A stretch of 64,000 bases of DNA, from NCBI GenBank assembly GCA_027625915.1, contig JANTQA010000029.1, positions 558,001 through 622,000 of the forward strand, written 5' to 3'. Shown piece by piece: positions 22,768-32,645 of this stretch. The position numbers and the translations under genes are program-made. Below the pieces are notes generated by a model, which was not told where the DNA came from, searched no databases, and saw nothing but the letters and a program-made list of their open reading frames with translations. The DNA comes from Anaeramoeba flamelloides (Eukaryota; Metamonada; Anaeramoebidae). The stretch's first letter is position 1; each line of letters starts with the position of its first letter.

Positions 22768-23147
22768 TGAAAAAGTCTCCTCAAAATTTTTTACATAACA
22801 AAAAACCCTTATTAATTTCAAGAAAATTGAGATTTTGTTATTTCTTTTAAAATTTATTCATTTCCAAATAAAAAATAATATTATTAACTATTTTAATTTA
22901 CCAAAGAAAGTGAATATTTTTTTTTTACGAGATATTCAAATAAAAGGAATCAAAAATTATTTAACATTGTATATTTTTTTGAAAATATGTTAGTTTGTCC
23001 AGATATTTCTTTTATGAACCTATACTCTAATTTTGAAGTTTATTATTTCTCTTATTTCTAAACCACCTAGCCTGGTTTATACTTTAAAAAATACTTAATT
23101 TTTCAGCTGCTAATCTCCAATTCACCACAAAATTAAAGAAAGATATT

Positions 23148-23405
23148 TTCCAACTTAAAAGTCTCTGAATATTGATCTATCAACCGATATATTTGCCTCC
23201 ATATAAAGATTTTTTAGAAAATTGTCTTGTATTTTAATTGAACACCAAATCTTTTTTAATTGATAAGATCAACTTTTAGTACTTTTTTACTAATCGATTA
23301 TTTCGAGACATTTTAACCTTGGAAGAACTAATATTCTTTTCGTCCTAATAACAAACCACTTTTATCTTAGACTTCTTCTTGGTAAATACTAATCCATTTA
23401 ATGAT
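23148..23405 (+). repeat. Dispersed repeat A, copy 2
   Basis: Partner of 16937-17200 with the same order of landmarks (see that entry). It lies just upstream of the roadblock gene, whose start is about 135 bases further on, so it may contribute to that gene's promoter region. Confidence 0.65.
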
Positions 23406-23539
23406 TTTAAATTATTACAAAATATAAATTTCAAGACATTGAGTTGAATTCTCAACACAAACAATTAATAATTTTATTTTTTCATTTTTTAGTCTTCAAT
23501 ATCCATTTAAATAATTTTTTTATTGAACAACTATTCTGA

Positions 23540-23896
23540 ATGACCAATAACGAATTTGAAATTGAAAAACAAAACAAAGAAAGTTATCAAGCAATTGAAG
23601 TTACATTAAAAAGGGTCAGCACACAACCAGGATTTGTTGGTCTTGTTGCAATTACTGAAAAAGGCCAAATCATTAAATCCACATTTGAAGAGCAAGAAGA
23701 AGCAGAAAAGTATGCGCTTTATCTTTCTCATTTTATTAAACAAGCTTCAAACACTGTTGATGCTTTGAAAGAGGGTGACGAAGTTTCATTCTTGAGGATG
23801 AGAACAAAACGTGAAGAAATTCTAATGATTCCAGGTGACAAGTATACTCTTATTGTAATAAGCGATCCTAATCGTATAAAAGAAAGAAAGTTTTAA
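23540..23896 (+). CDS. dynlrb: Dynein light chain, roadblock/LC7 family
   Basis: 118 residues, single exon. The protein aligns over its whole length with DYNLRB1. After a 17-residue N-terminal extension come EVTLKRVSTQPGFVGLVAI (animal: EETLKRLQSQKGVQGIIVV), GQIIKSTFEEQE, YALYLSHFIKQASNTV, DEVSFLRMRTKREEILMIP and YTLIVISDPN. Roadblock chains dimerise and bind dynein intermediate chains in cytoplasmic and axonemal dynein. The animal protein is 96 residues, so the extra length here is the N-terminal extension plus the basic tail KERKF. ATG at 23540, stop TAA at 23894. The upstream neighbour is a dispersed repeat, and the gene is not in an operon. Confidence 0.95.
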   Translation: MTNNEFEIEKQNKESYQAIEVTLKRVSTQPGFVGLVAITEKGQIIKSTFEEQEEAEKYALYLSHFIKQASNTVDALKEGDEVSFLRMRTKREEILMIPGDKYTLIVISDPNRIKERKF

Positions 23897-24227
23897 AGAG
23901 CACAAAGACAATCCTCGTAAAATTGGTACTTTTGTTTTTTTGTTTTGTCTTTTTTAACTTCCCAAGAAAAAAAAAAAACAAAAAGAAAAAAAACCTCTTT
24001 TTAACTTAATTTTTTTTTTTATTTTTTTTTGTGTTTTTTTAATTTTTTACTTCTTTTTTTGAAAAAAAAAAATGCTAAGTTTTTGAGAAAACCCTACATT
24101 TTTTTGTGTTCACTGTTTTCAAATCGAATTAATTTCCCATACTTTTGTTTGAATAAAAAGTTTCAACTATTCCTAAAATCAAGATCAACCAATACAAATC
24201 AAAACTAAAAAAACCTATTATAAAAAT

Positions 24228-24595
24228 ATGATTGAAGCCAGAACAAAAACCTCAGAAACACAAGCACAGAGGATGAACAACTTTAAAGTAATGATATTTT
24301 AAAATACTGATAAATTCTCATAAATTTCAAAAAATTTTTCGTTCTATTACAATTTTTTGATAAATCTTTGAACCGTTTCTTTTCAAACAGTCCAGGACAA
24401 AGAAAATTTTGAAGAACAACTAATTTTACAGCGTTTCTTAACACTTGACCATATAAAATGCTTTATTCAAAGCTTGATCAGAATAATTTCAAAAAGGAAA
24501 ATCAAGTAAAAATTTCCAAATATAAATTGTAATTTATCAGTATTTTACAGATCTCTTTAGGTAGTATTGGGATTTTTTGTTATGACTATAAATGA
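24228..24595 (+). CDS. Possible very small split gene with a foldback-ended intron
   Basis: ATG at 24228 opens 20 codons of rather G+C-rich sequence (MIEARTKTSETQAQRMNNFK) ending exactly at a GTAATG donor (24288). An acceptor TTTTACAG ends at 24550, and in the same phase 15 further codons (ISLGSIGIFCYDYK, stop TGA 24593-24595) follow. The product would be 34 residues with no family I recognise. The intron ends are inverted copies of each other (TAAAATACTGATAAATT). The structure could be a short peptide gene, the 5' part of a longer gene, or coincidence next to a small foldback element. Confidence 0.2.
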
Positions 24596-26100
24596 AAAAT
24601 GATGTGATCTACTATTTGGCGAAAAAAAGTGAAAAAGGGAAAAAAGGCCCAACAGGGTTTTTAATTGGTACATTAATAGAATCACAGAAACCTGAAAAAC
24701 TCAAAAGTAAGATCGATTAATAAAAGAATAAATAAATTAATAAAGACAAAATATTTTGATTCAACACAAATAACTGTTTTTATAATACTGTCTTTGGGTG
24801 AGAGGATTTCTTGGTTTGATTGATTATTAAAAATTTATTGAAAAAATTGACTATTTTTGAGATAGTCCAAGAACAAATCTTATTTTCAATAATAAAGTAG
24901 ATTTCAATTGTGTTTGTTGATTTGATTGATAATAATAAAATGGATTATTGTTTGAATTGGATTTGTTTCTTCTTTTAATTGATTTTACTTTTCATTTCAA
25001 TAATGTTCATAATTAAAAATTGTCTGGAAATTTTTTACCTTTTACACTTTTATATGTAATTTAATAATTGATAACACTGAATTTGGTTTTATTTATTTAA
25101 ACTCTGTACCAATTTTATTTTTTAAAAAAATATTCCTTTTTTCAGAATAATGATCTTATATTATACCTTGTAAACTATTTTATTCACTTCGGTTCATGTT
25201 TCTTCCAAAAATAGGTCACATTTAATAAAAATAAAATTTTCAAAAAAATCTGATTATTTGTTTATTTTTTTTTTTTCATTTTTTACACTTTTTCTCAAAT
25301 TGAGCCTTAGAAACCCATTGAAAGATTTCTTTAGTGGCATTCAAAAAAAAAATTAATGAGAAGAAACCCCCAGATATAAAAATTCTTAATTCTTAAGTCA
25401 CAACAACAACACTGATTCTGAACATGATGAATTATGGTGCACTGAAAGGAAAAAATAAAATCTGAAAATTACAGTTTACCAAAACTATATCTTGGATTTC
25501 AGTTATACATCTTTTATAAATTATTTTTTCAAAGTAAAGATAATTTTATTTTATTAAGAAAAGATATCTATTAAACCAATTAAGATTTGAAAACCTCATT
25601 TTTCAAATTTGGGGAATTTTGAAAAAAAAAACATATTTTTAGGGTATTTTTTTTTTTGATGAAAGTTACAACGAATTAACTTTAGATTGAAAATTAAGTA
25701 AGTAAAAAAATAATAAATTTAAAAAAAAATTGTAGAAAAAAAACAAAAAAAGTGGAAAATAAATTAAAACTAAAACATGATTAAAAATAAAATGATAAAA
25801 AATATTACAAAATCAGAAAAAAAATCTTTTTTAAGATTTAATTCAATGATATCGTTTGAAAGAAATATTGTATTTTATTTTGTAATTGAAAATTTTGATT
25901 CTTTTTAGATTATTAAAAAAATAGATGAAAATAATATCTACACAAAGTCAAATAAAAATTTCAATAATTTTTCAATAGAAAATGAAAAAAAAATATTACT
26001 AAAAATTTTCATTTTTTTTTTCAATTCCTATTAATATCTAATAAAGTTGACATCCTTTTTCAAATTTTTTATATATAATAATGTTTATTATGTGAGTTTA
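24596..26100. other. Intergenic, no gene seen
   Basis: A/T-rich DNA without coding bias. No recognisable repeat family apart from homopolymer runs. Confidence 0.45.
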
Positions 26101-26760
26101 TTTCAAAAATCCAAAATTTAGAGGTTTTATTTTGAAAAAAATTTCGTGGGTTAAGTGGTTTTTAGACTTCCGTTACAGGATGAGGTTGTTTGTGAAATAG
26201 CCTGTGAAGATACCTCATGGAGCATTATTTTACAGGTGATCACAGACCTGAAGAAAGGGGTAAATTTGAAGTATATGTTAATGGTCTTATATGATCAAAT
26301 CTTCAAAGAGGCAAATAAAAAAAAAGGATTTGGTTGTGGTGATGGGGTATCTTTAGTCATTATAAAGGATGAAAATCAGAGCACATCTTTGATTTAATTG
26401 CATTTACAGGAGTTAATAGAGTCCGTTTCAATAGGGGAATAGATCATGGCTCTTGAGGAGATCTCGGGTTATGATCAACAAAAGTAAATGAAAGTATTAA
26501 TTAGAATTTATAATTCAATTTTAGAGCTAAACAGTGATGTTTTGAAGTTGCAGATTTTGCATTTAAATTGTATTTCAAACAATGTTGAAAAAAATAAAAT
26601 GGATTCACAAAATTTGGACATTGGTTTTTTACCAGCACTTCATTTGCCTCTAAATCTATTGGCTAATATGATATATACTTAGATTGATATCGTTTGTAAT
26701 CAAGAAATTCTTGAATCAAATCTGTTGGGGGGGGATAGGGGGGTTCAGGAGATCATAAAA
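26101..26760 (+). pseudogene. Decayed coding fragment of unknown family
   Basis: One reading frame stays protein-like from about 26101 to 26760, with marked codon character and higher G+C than the flanks, but is interrupted by several in-frame TAA/TAG codons. Readable parts include FRLPLQDEVVCEIACEDTSW, KYMLMVLYDQIFKEA, GFGCGDGVSLVII and, in the same frame further on, SILELNSDVLKLQILHLNC and NLDIGFLPALHLPLNLLANM. A run of G at 26727-26745 and a Lys/Asn/Glu-rich tail follow. I do not recognise the family; the GDGVSLVII end faintly recalls the last strand of PP2C phosphatases, not enough to name it. Either a host pseudogene or part of an inserted element. Confidence 0.5.
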
Positions 26761-27184
26761 AATCAAAATGAAAATAAAAATGAGTAAAAAAGTAGACAAA
26801 AATTAAAAAAATAAGAAAAATATATCTGAAAAGGATAAAGAAATAGTGGTGGAAAAAAATCTTTGGGTAGATTACAAATTAACAATGTAGATACAACAAT
26901 ACACTTAAATATTTTATAATTTTTTCTATTTTAATCCACTTGATAATTTTGTTAAAAATATATTTTTAATCTCTATTTAGCATAATTATTAAAACAAAGC
27001 TCAATTATTTTGAAAAGTAGTTTTCGGAGTAAAATACTTTGGTACTATAAAGATTATGTACATTAACTAAATCAGAATCTTTATTTTACGGGTTACCGGA
27101 TTTTTTAACGAGAAAAAATTGTTTAGGGGTATTTTTTTCAAGCTTTTTGAAAAAATCCAGGTCTTTTTTAAAACTTTTTTCTAG
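26761..27184 (+). other. Probable further decayed part of the plus-strand LINE
   Basis: The last 200 bases before the recognisable LINE fragment still hold peptide pieces in broken frames (for example KILWYYKDYVH) that would fit the region before a LINE reverse transcriptase C terminus. The rest is A/T-rich and blank. Confidence 0.3.
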
Positions 27185-27664
27185 TCTTCTATTTTTAGTA
27201 AGCCAAAAATTTACAGGATTAAAACTTTTTACAGACAACAAAGATATTTAAAATGGAAGGGTTCAACTTCAATCTTAAAACTCAGAAATTTTACAAATTA
27301 TTTGTTTAGATATTCTTATGTTATGAACAAGGACAAATCAAAATACTGTAAATTATGCAAAAAATCAAAAAAAAAAATAGATATCATTGAAGATTTGGAT
27401 CATTTTCTCTGGAACTGTCGAGCCTATGAAAATAATCGTAAAATCTGGATATCTGAATTAAAAAAATTTAACATTTCTAATATATTAAAAAATAATATTA
27501 TTACTATTTTTGATAGTATTAGAAAAAGAGATCCATCGTATTTATTAGCCTTAGTGGGTAATTAATTTATTTTTGAGTCTTTAATTAAATTCCTAAATCA
27601 TAATTTAGGAATTCGGGCAAATAAGAGGAATTAAAAACTCCTCCGTTAAATAAAAAAAAAAAAA
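27185..27664 (+). mobile_element. 5'-truncated LINE (non-LTR retrotransposon) 3' end with poly-A
   Basis: A frame open from 27185 to the TAA at 27563 encodes the end of a LINE polyprotein: FYRQQRYLKWKGS, LKLRNFTNYLFRYSYV, then a CxxC...H...C knuckle, KYCKLCKKS...DLDHFLWNCRAYENN, the typical zinc-finger-like motif after the reverse transcriptase of many LINEs. The 3' untranslated part holds a perfect hairpin, AATTCCTAAAT-CAT-ATTTAGGAATT (27588-27613), a smaller GAGGA/TCCTC hairpin, and ends in a run of 13 A (27652-27664). Everything upstream is missing or unrecognisable, as expected after abortive reverse transcription. A second, more decayed relative lies tail-to-tail on the other strand at 27934-28600. 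Confidence 0.8.
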
Positions 27665-27933
27665 TTAAAACTTTTTGTAAGTTATCTTTTTTTATATAAA
27701 TGAGAACTTTAGGGTATTTAAATACTGTTATAGGGTTTTATGTTTGGCTCAAGTGGGTAATTAAACTTTAAATGGGAAGTGGGTGTGGGTAGGGTATGAA
27801 GAAGAGTATTTTTAAAAAAAAATGATCTCTTAATTAAAACACAAAACGTTAAAAAAGTTCTAATTTTGACAAAATCCTAAAAAAAAAGTTTTTACTATTT
27901 TAAAATGGCTGTAAATAAAAAAATAATTTATTG

Positions 27934-28600
27934 TTTTTTTTTTTTTTCAGGGAGGTTGTAATTTACACTCAAAATGCCTTTATTCTTAAATTTCATTTCA
28001 GAAATTCAAGTGTAAAATGATCGATTTTACGATAATTAATTAACGAAAATATTATTGAACTAGTACAGTTTAAAATTATTTCATTAAAGTTTATTTTTTT
28101 TTAGTTTGTTTTGAAAAAATAATATATTATTTTCATAGGAAGGACAGACCCATATAAAAAGTGATCAATATTTTCTATAATTTCCTTTTGTTCATATTTT
28201 GAACATAAAGGACAAAATTTATTTGAATTTTTATCGATTACATAGTAGTATCTATTTAAGCAGTTGGTAAACTATCTGAATTTTAGATCTCTTGAACATG
28301 ATGGATTTTTCAATTTGTTTCAAAAACAAAAAGATTTTTTTCTCAATCTTTCAAATCAGTAATTTTTTGGAAAAAATTATGTCAAACCATAAAATGTATA
28401 TATGATCGTGTATAACGGAAGATTTTTTTTTGGTATTTAGCTGAGACAAAAAGTCAATTTCTATGTCTGTCAATTTTCATGGTAGATTTGGAACAGCTCT
28501 AATAGAATTTTTTCCAATGATATCACCTCAAAATTTTTTGATTTAATTTGAATTTTCTCAATCAAAAGAAGGGCAATTTCACAACACACTTTTTTAGGTT
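27934..28600 (-). mobile_element. Decayed LINE 3' end, opposite strand
   Basis: Read on the minus strand, 28290 down to 28139 gives LKFR, FTNCLNRYYYVIDKNSNKFC, PLCSKYEQKEIIENIDHFL. This parallels the plus-strand LINE residue by residue (LKLRNFTNYLFRYSYV...KYCKLCKKS...EDLDHFLWNC), but with an in-frame stop and the last Cys changed. Its 3' end would be the poly-T (poly-A on this strand) at 27934-27947, preceded by CTCCCTG, similar to the CTCC before the poly-A of the other copy. Further upstream (to about 28600) only scraps of protein-like frame remain. The two LINE tails face each other about 270 bases apart. Confidence 0.65.
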
Positions 28601-29214
28601 TCAAGTCACTCCTTGAGTATGGAGCAAATCCACAGTAAATGAATAGACCCTTAACTTTTTTACCAAGAGATTAGATGAATTTGAACCAATTTTTGGAGAG
28701 TCCTCATACTGTTAATTTGAAATAAAAGAACGAGTCACAATAACAGAAAAAAATCTCAGGGCACTCTAAGAGGCAATCTTTTTCTTCAGATTACGTTATG
28801 ATAAAATCAACACATTAAAAAAAAGTTACAAAAAGAAAATTTGAAATTGTAAAGAGTTTTAATCAAAGTAAGAATTCACAGCAATTTAAATTTGAAATTG
28901 TGCCTGTTTCTTCGACAATTTTTGTTTAAAATGCCATCTTTTTTCATTTTGAATTCTTTTACATCTTAATGACCAAATCCCAAGGTTTATTTTTAATTTA
29001 CTTTATAGACTCATAAATAATGAAAAAAACCAAAAAAATGGAGATTTTCAAAATAGAATTTAACATATAGAACTTTAAACACAAAAGTTAAGTTAATAAC
29101 TAGGTTTGAAAATTTAGAAAAAAAAGAATTCTATTTGTTAGATTCTTTACTTTTCCAACAGAATTTATGTAATAAAAAGGTTGGTAAAAAAAAAAAAAAT
29201 TCAATAATATTTGG
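28601..29214. other. Intergenic, no gene seen
   Basis: Mixed-composition DNA that may hold still older remains of the minus-strand LINE. No open frame or RNA structure can be supported. Confidence 0.4.
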
Positions 29215-29297
29215 TTGTGATCATACTGACGTATACTCGGCAAGTCTAATAATTTAGACGTTACGCTCGAAGCGGTATAAGTTAAATCATCTCACAA
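29215..29297 (+). ncRNA. Candidate structured RNA, copy 1
   Basis: An 83-base island with far more G+C than its surroundings. The ends pair (TTGTGA with TCACAA). Inside, GTCTAA-TAAT-TTAGAC is a perfect hairpin and CGCT-CGA-AGCG a second one. It shares with 29400-29480 the blocks GTGATCAT, TACTC(G/A)GCAAG(T/C)CTAATAATTTAG, and GAAGCGGTA. It does not fold as a tRNA (the central hairpin loop is 4 rather than 7 bases, and there is no T-arm next to the acceptor). Strand is assumed, since the terminal stem reads either way. No known snRNA or snoRNA box set was recognised. Confidence 0.4.
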
Positions 29298-29399
29298 TTC
29301 TTGAATATTCTTTAAAAAAAAAGAAACAGTACAAACAAACATAAAAAAAAAAAAAAGCAAAAAAACAATAAAGAAAAGAAAAAGATAATTTAAATTTAT

Positions 29400-29480
29400 G
29401 GTGATCATCCGAATTTGTACTCAGCAAGCCTAATAATTTAGTACTTATGTGAAGCGGTACATTATTTTAATCTTCTCACC
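29400..29480 (+). ncRNA. Candidate structured RNA, copy 2
   Basis: Second copy of the preceding segment, 81 bases, separated from it by about 100 bases of A-rich DNA. Its outer stem is TGGTGA with TCACCA (including one flanking base on each side). Relative to copy 1 one T-A pair has become G-C, a compensatory change that keeps pairing. The CTAA-TAAT-TTAG hairpin and AAGCGGTAC are kept, and GTAC...GTAC flank the second loop. Covariation and G+C contrast are the reasons for calling it an RNA gene rather than an ordinary duplication. Confidence 0.4.
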
Positions 29481-30218
29481 AATCGATCACAAAGAAAATT
29501 TCATAAAGGAAAAAAAAAATAAAATTAAAAAAAAAAAAAAAATCAAAAGATTTAAATTTAAAAGAAATATTATTTGGGAATTAAAAAAAAATGAAATTTA
29601 AAAAGTTCATTTTATTGAAAAGACAAATTGCTAGTGACCGAAAATCATATTCTCCAATTTCCGTACTGTTTGTTGTTAATGAAATCAGAGGAGAATATCT
29701 TCAATTTTTCTTTTATTTTATCAATTTGCAATCTGTTTTTCAATAGTACAGGGGATTTTTAAATCACACATCATACTTCAACTTGCTTTTCGTTTTTCTG
29801 TTAATTCAGTTCAAAAAAAGATCAAAAAGCAAACACTTTTCACAAAAAACATAATAAAACAGTTTTTCAGACAAAGAGAACCGTACACTTCTGTAAAAAT
29901 ATGACCTACTCAACCAATTTGAAATTCAGTTCTTTTGAGAAATGTTGTAAAGAAATAAACCAAATAGGTTTGAAAAAGCTTCAATAGAGTTTTGAAATCT
30001 CTCCTCAATTCTGTGACTAAAAGAAGGATTGTAGTTTACAACACACTGTTGAATAAAACTTATTTTGTACCAATTGTTAAACCTATAAATACCTTTTAGT
30101 TTTTTGTATTTAAAAAAAGTCTAATTTTGAGATATTGTATCATTTTCAAGTTGAACATTTTTTTAACCACTTTTTTCAAGACAAAACACTTTCATTTGTT
30201 TCAAAAAATTGTCTGTTT
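29481..30218. other. Intergenic, 5' flank of the coiled-coil gene
   Basis: No gene or repeat family seen. The frame of the following gene is open 28 codons above its first ATG, but only from a TTG. Confidence 0.45.
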
Positions 30219-30983
30219 ATGGTTGATTTGTTTCTTCTTGTTAAAAATAAATTAAATGACTTTGAAAAAACGTTACAAATCCATTCTGAAAAACTAGAAA
30301 CACTTGAACAAAAAAAACAAAAGGCAATTACCAATTTAAAAGATACAAGTCAGCTCCAACAAAACTTTGACAACCTTTTAACAGGGTGGGTGGAAGAATT
30401 ACTGATGAAAGAGCATACAATTGACAAATTCACCCAAAGTCTAAAAAACTCCAACCATCAGATGAATTATCTGGAAACAGAATTAGACAACCTAGATGAG
30501 TATTATACTAATGAGCTCCAAGAATTCGAAAAATTACAACAATCCTACCAAATGTTAAAAAACTCTTTTGATAATTTTGAATCAAAAACAAAATTACGAT
30601 CATCAAGATCAACAAACAATTCTTACCAGTTCAACAAAGAAGGGCTTGAACAAGTACAAGTACAAGATAAAGAAAAAGAAAAAGAAAAAAAACAACAAGA
30701 ATCCCTCAACCAAAACAATAATCGACAAACTGTGCTAAGAAAGATCCAACAAAACCAACAACAATTCAAACAACTAAACCAAGACTTTGATCTCCTCTTG
30801 AAAAAATTAACAGAAATCGTCCAATTTTCGTCGCAGTCTGTTGTGAAAAAAGGAGATCAGTCTTGGTGGAATTCTACAGTGGAAAAAATTGAAGAAAATT
30901 ATCAGTATTTATTAAAAACAGAAAAACAAATCCAAATCTTACACCAAGAATTTAGTAATGAAAATACAGGGTTTAATGATTAA
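30219..30983 (+). CDS. Coiled-coil protein of unknown function
   Basis: 254 residues from the first ATG (30219) to TAA at 30981. Almost the whole chain is predicted-looking heptad sequence: residues 8-130 (VKNKLNDFEKTLQIHSEKLE..., ending LDEYYTNELQEFEKLQQSYQ) and 180-254 (LRKIQQNQQQFKQLNQDFDL ... YQYLLKTEKQIQILHQEF), joined by a Ser/Asn/Gln linker with a KEKEKEK tract. A TGWVEELL motif sits near residue 55 and QSWWNSTVEKIEENY near 215. The spacing of a tail with LN-DFD-LLKKL and Trp before a last helix faintly recalls the C-terminal domain of Nup62/Nsp1, but I cannot claim it. No signal peptide or membrane segment. Single exon; an upstream exon is not excluded because the frame stays open above the ATG. 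Confidence 0.75.
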   Translation: MVDLFLLVKNKLNDFEKTLQIHSEKLETLEQKKQKAITNLKDTSQLQQNFDNLLTGWVEELLMKEHTIDKFTQSLKNSNHQMNYLETELDNLDEYYTNELQEFEKLQQSYQMLKNSFDNFESKTKLRSSRSTNNSYQFNKEGLEQVQVQDKEKEKEKKQQESLNQNNNRQTVLRKIQQNQQQFKQLNQDFDLLLKKLTEIVQFSSQSVVKKGDQSWWNSTVEKIEENYQYLLKTEKQIQILHQEFSNENTGFND

Positions 30984-31205
30984 CCAATGCAATTTAATCC
31001 ATTAAATTAATTTAATGTGTAAATCTTTTGAAAAAAGAGATTTATTCTTTTTTTTTGTTTTTTTTATTTTTGGATTGTTTTTTGTTATTTCATAAACGTT
31101 AAAGATTAATTTTTTTAAAAAAAATTAAAAATTATAAAAAAACTTGATTTTGCCCTTCTATTTTTGGTCAATTTAAAAGCAACAAATTAGTGATCCAAAA
31201 AAAAA

Positions 31206-31366
31206 CAAAATTCGGCTCACGAACACCCCAAAAACTATTTTGTGAATTTTATTACTGCTTCCCAAAAAGACTTTGTCCGTAGCATATACTGTTATTTTCC
31301 ATTTAAAAAAAGAAAATTTTTACTTCAGGTTCCAAATATTATGAATTAATTATGAGCCGAAAAAAA
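31206..31366. repeat. Small inverted-ended element, low confidence
   Basis: ATTCGGCTCA near 31210 and TGAGCCGAAA near 31352 are inverted 9-10-base ends of a segment of about 155 bases that is richer in G+C than its surroundings. No second copy was found in the window. Confidence 0.3.
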
Positions 31367-31559
31367 CCAAATATCTTGAGAAAACCAATTAGAAATGGTA
31401 TTTTTAGACATTTAATTAATCTTTCTTATTGGACTTTGAGATAAAATTTTAATTATGAGAATTGGATTTTTACAGTAATTGGCGTTTCAAGTAAAACACT
31501 TGATTTTTTTTTTTTTTTGTTACAATCAAACATATAATTTACTACCCAATCTTATATCT

Positions 31560-31880
31560 CTGACCAAACCAATTTTGAAGGTAAACTTTTTGATATTTTG
31601 AGCAAATTTTAAATCAGGAATGTAATTTATGAAAAATTTTTGTAATTTTCACAAATTTTTTGTTTTTTTTTAAGGCAGAAAATCTTTTCAAAGTTTAACT
31701 TTCATTTATTGGAAGTTTTTCAAATTTGATCCTTTATTTTTAGATTTTTTTAAGAATAATAGAAAGAATGTGCATAAATTAACTCAATTTTTAGAGAGAA
31801 ATTTAAAACTTGATCTTTGATTTTTATGAATTTCTTTTTTAATAATAGAACTTTAAGAAACCAATGTAATGATTAATTAT
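31560..31880 (-). repeat. Family B element fragment, reverse orientation
   Basis: The reverse complement matches the interior of 54947-55417: ACATTGGTTTCTTAAAGTTCTATTATT, then AAATAAAGGATCAAATT-type blocks and CTTCAAAATTGGTTTGG. It also parallels 33206-33460 block by block (GGAATGTAATTTAT, TTTTGTAAT, CTTTCAAA-TTTAACT). Ends are not recognisable. Confidence 0.55.
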
Positions 31881-32087
31881 TGTTTGTTATCGGTTGCTTG
31901 ATCATTTACTTTCGATACTTTCTAGAAAAAAATACATGACTTGGATTTTGAACAATAAGTTATAACATGTCTACAATGGTTATTTTAACAATAATAATTA
32001 TTGTTGAGAAATTTCAAAGTTAATATGTATTAATTATACCAATTTTGATTGTACAACTTGATTATTTTAAAATCAAATTACAATGGT

Positions 32088-32645
32088 TTAAGGTTTACAA
32101 TCCCTGAAACTGGAAAAAAGATTATCTTGTATTGGGTGTGTCAACTTGTTATTTTGGTTCTTAGCTGATCGATCCACGACTAAGTTTGGATCGTATAGGT
32201 GGTTGAAAAAGGCTATTTTTGTGATTTTATTTTTTTTTTTTCCGAAATACGAATAGATGAGTTTAAGATTAATTGATTGGAAGATATTTAATTAGTAATT
32301 GAGTTTTTTGTTTTCTATGTTGAAATTTTTATTTACACTTTGTATTATTTGATGCTTGTAAAAAATTTTTTTTTATTTACTCCTAATTCTGTAAAAGGAA
32401 AATGATTATTTCAATTTACATCCCAAAAATTAACACTTTCAATTCAATACCTTCCAATCAATTAATCTTAAACTCATCTATTCGTATTTCGGAAAAAAAA
32501 AAATAAAATCACAAAAATAGCCTTTTTCAACCACCTATACGATCCAAACTTAGTCGTGGATCGATCAGCTAAGAACCAAAATAACAAGTTGACACACCCA
32601 ATACAAGATAATCTTTTTTCCAGTTTCAGGGATTGTAAACCTTAA
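32088..32645. mobile_element. Long-armed foldback element, TTAA-flanked, copy 2 (near-perfect)
   Basis: TTAA-GGTTTACAATCCCTG at the left and the exact inverse CAGGGATTGTAAACC-TTAA at the right. The arms remain essentially perfect reverse complements for about 200 bases each (through GGTTCTTAGCTGATCGATCC, TCGTATAGGTGGTTGAAAAA, CGAATAGATGAGTTTAAGAT), leaving a loop of roughly 150 bases. Near-identity of the arms means recent insertion or arm homogenisation, in contrast to copy 1 at 1387-1948. The first 110 bases share blocks with copy 1, but the inner arm differs. No coding capacity, so it would depend on a transposase elsewhere. Confidence 0.88.

Larger units (their letters stand above)
20173..23147. 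other. Intergenic, simple repeats only
   Basis: About 3 kb of A/T-rich DNA. The open frame at 20387-20626 (+) is only the translation of a (TTTTTC)n tract. Microsatellites are listed separately. A solo palindromic module lies near 21425-21485. No gene seen on either strand. Confidence 0.45.

Noticed and set aside
29215-29297. Reading the twin RNA candidates as tRNA, C/D snoRNA or hammerhead ribozyme
   Set aside because: Loop sizes, box motifs and catalytic core residues do not fit any of them in both copies.
30135-30218. Start of the coiled-coil gene at an upstream TTG
   Set aside because: TTG starts are not expected in eukaryotic genes; the first ATG is at 30219.
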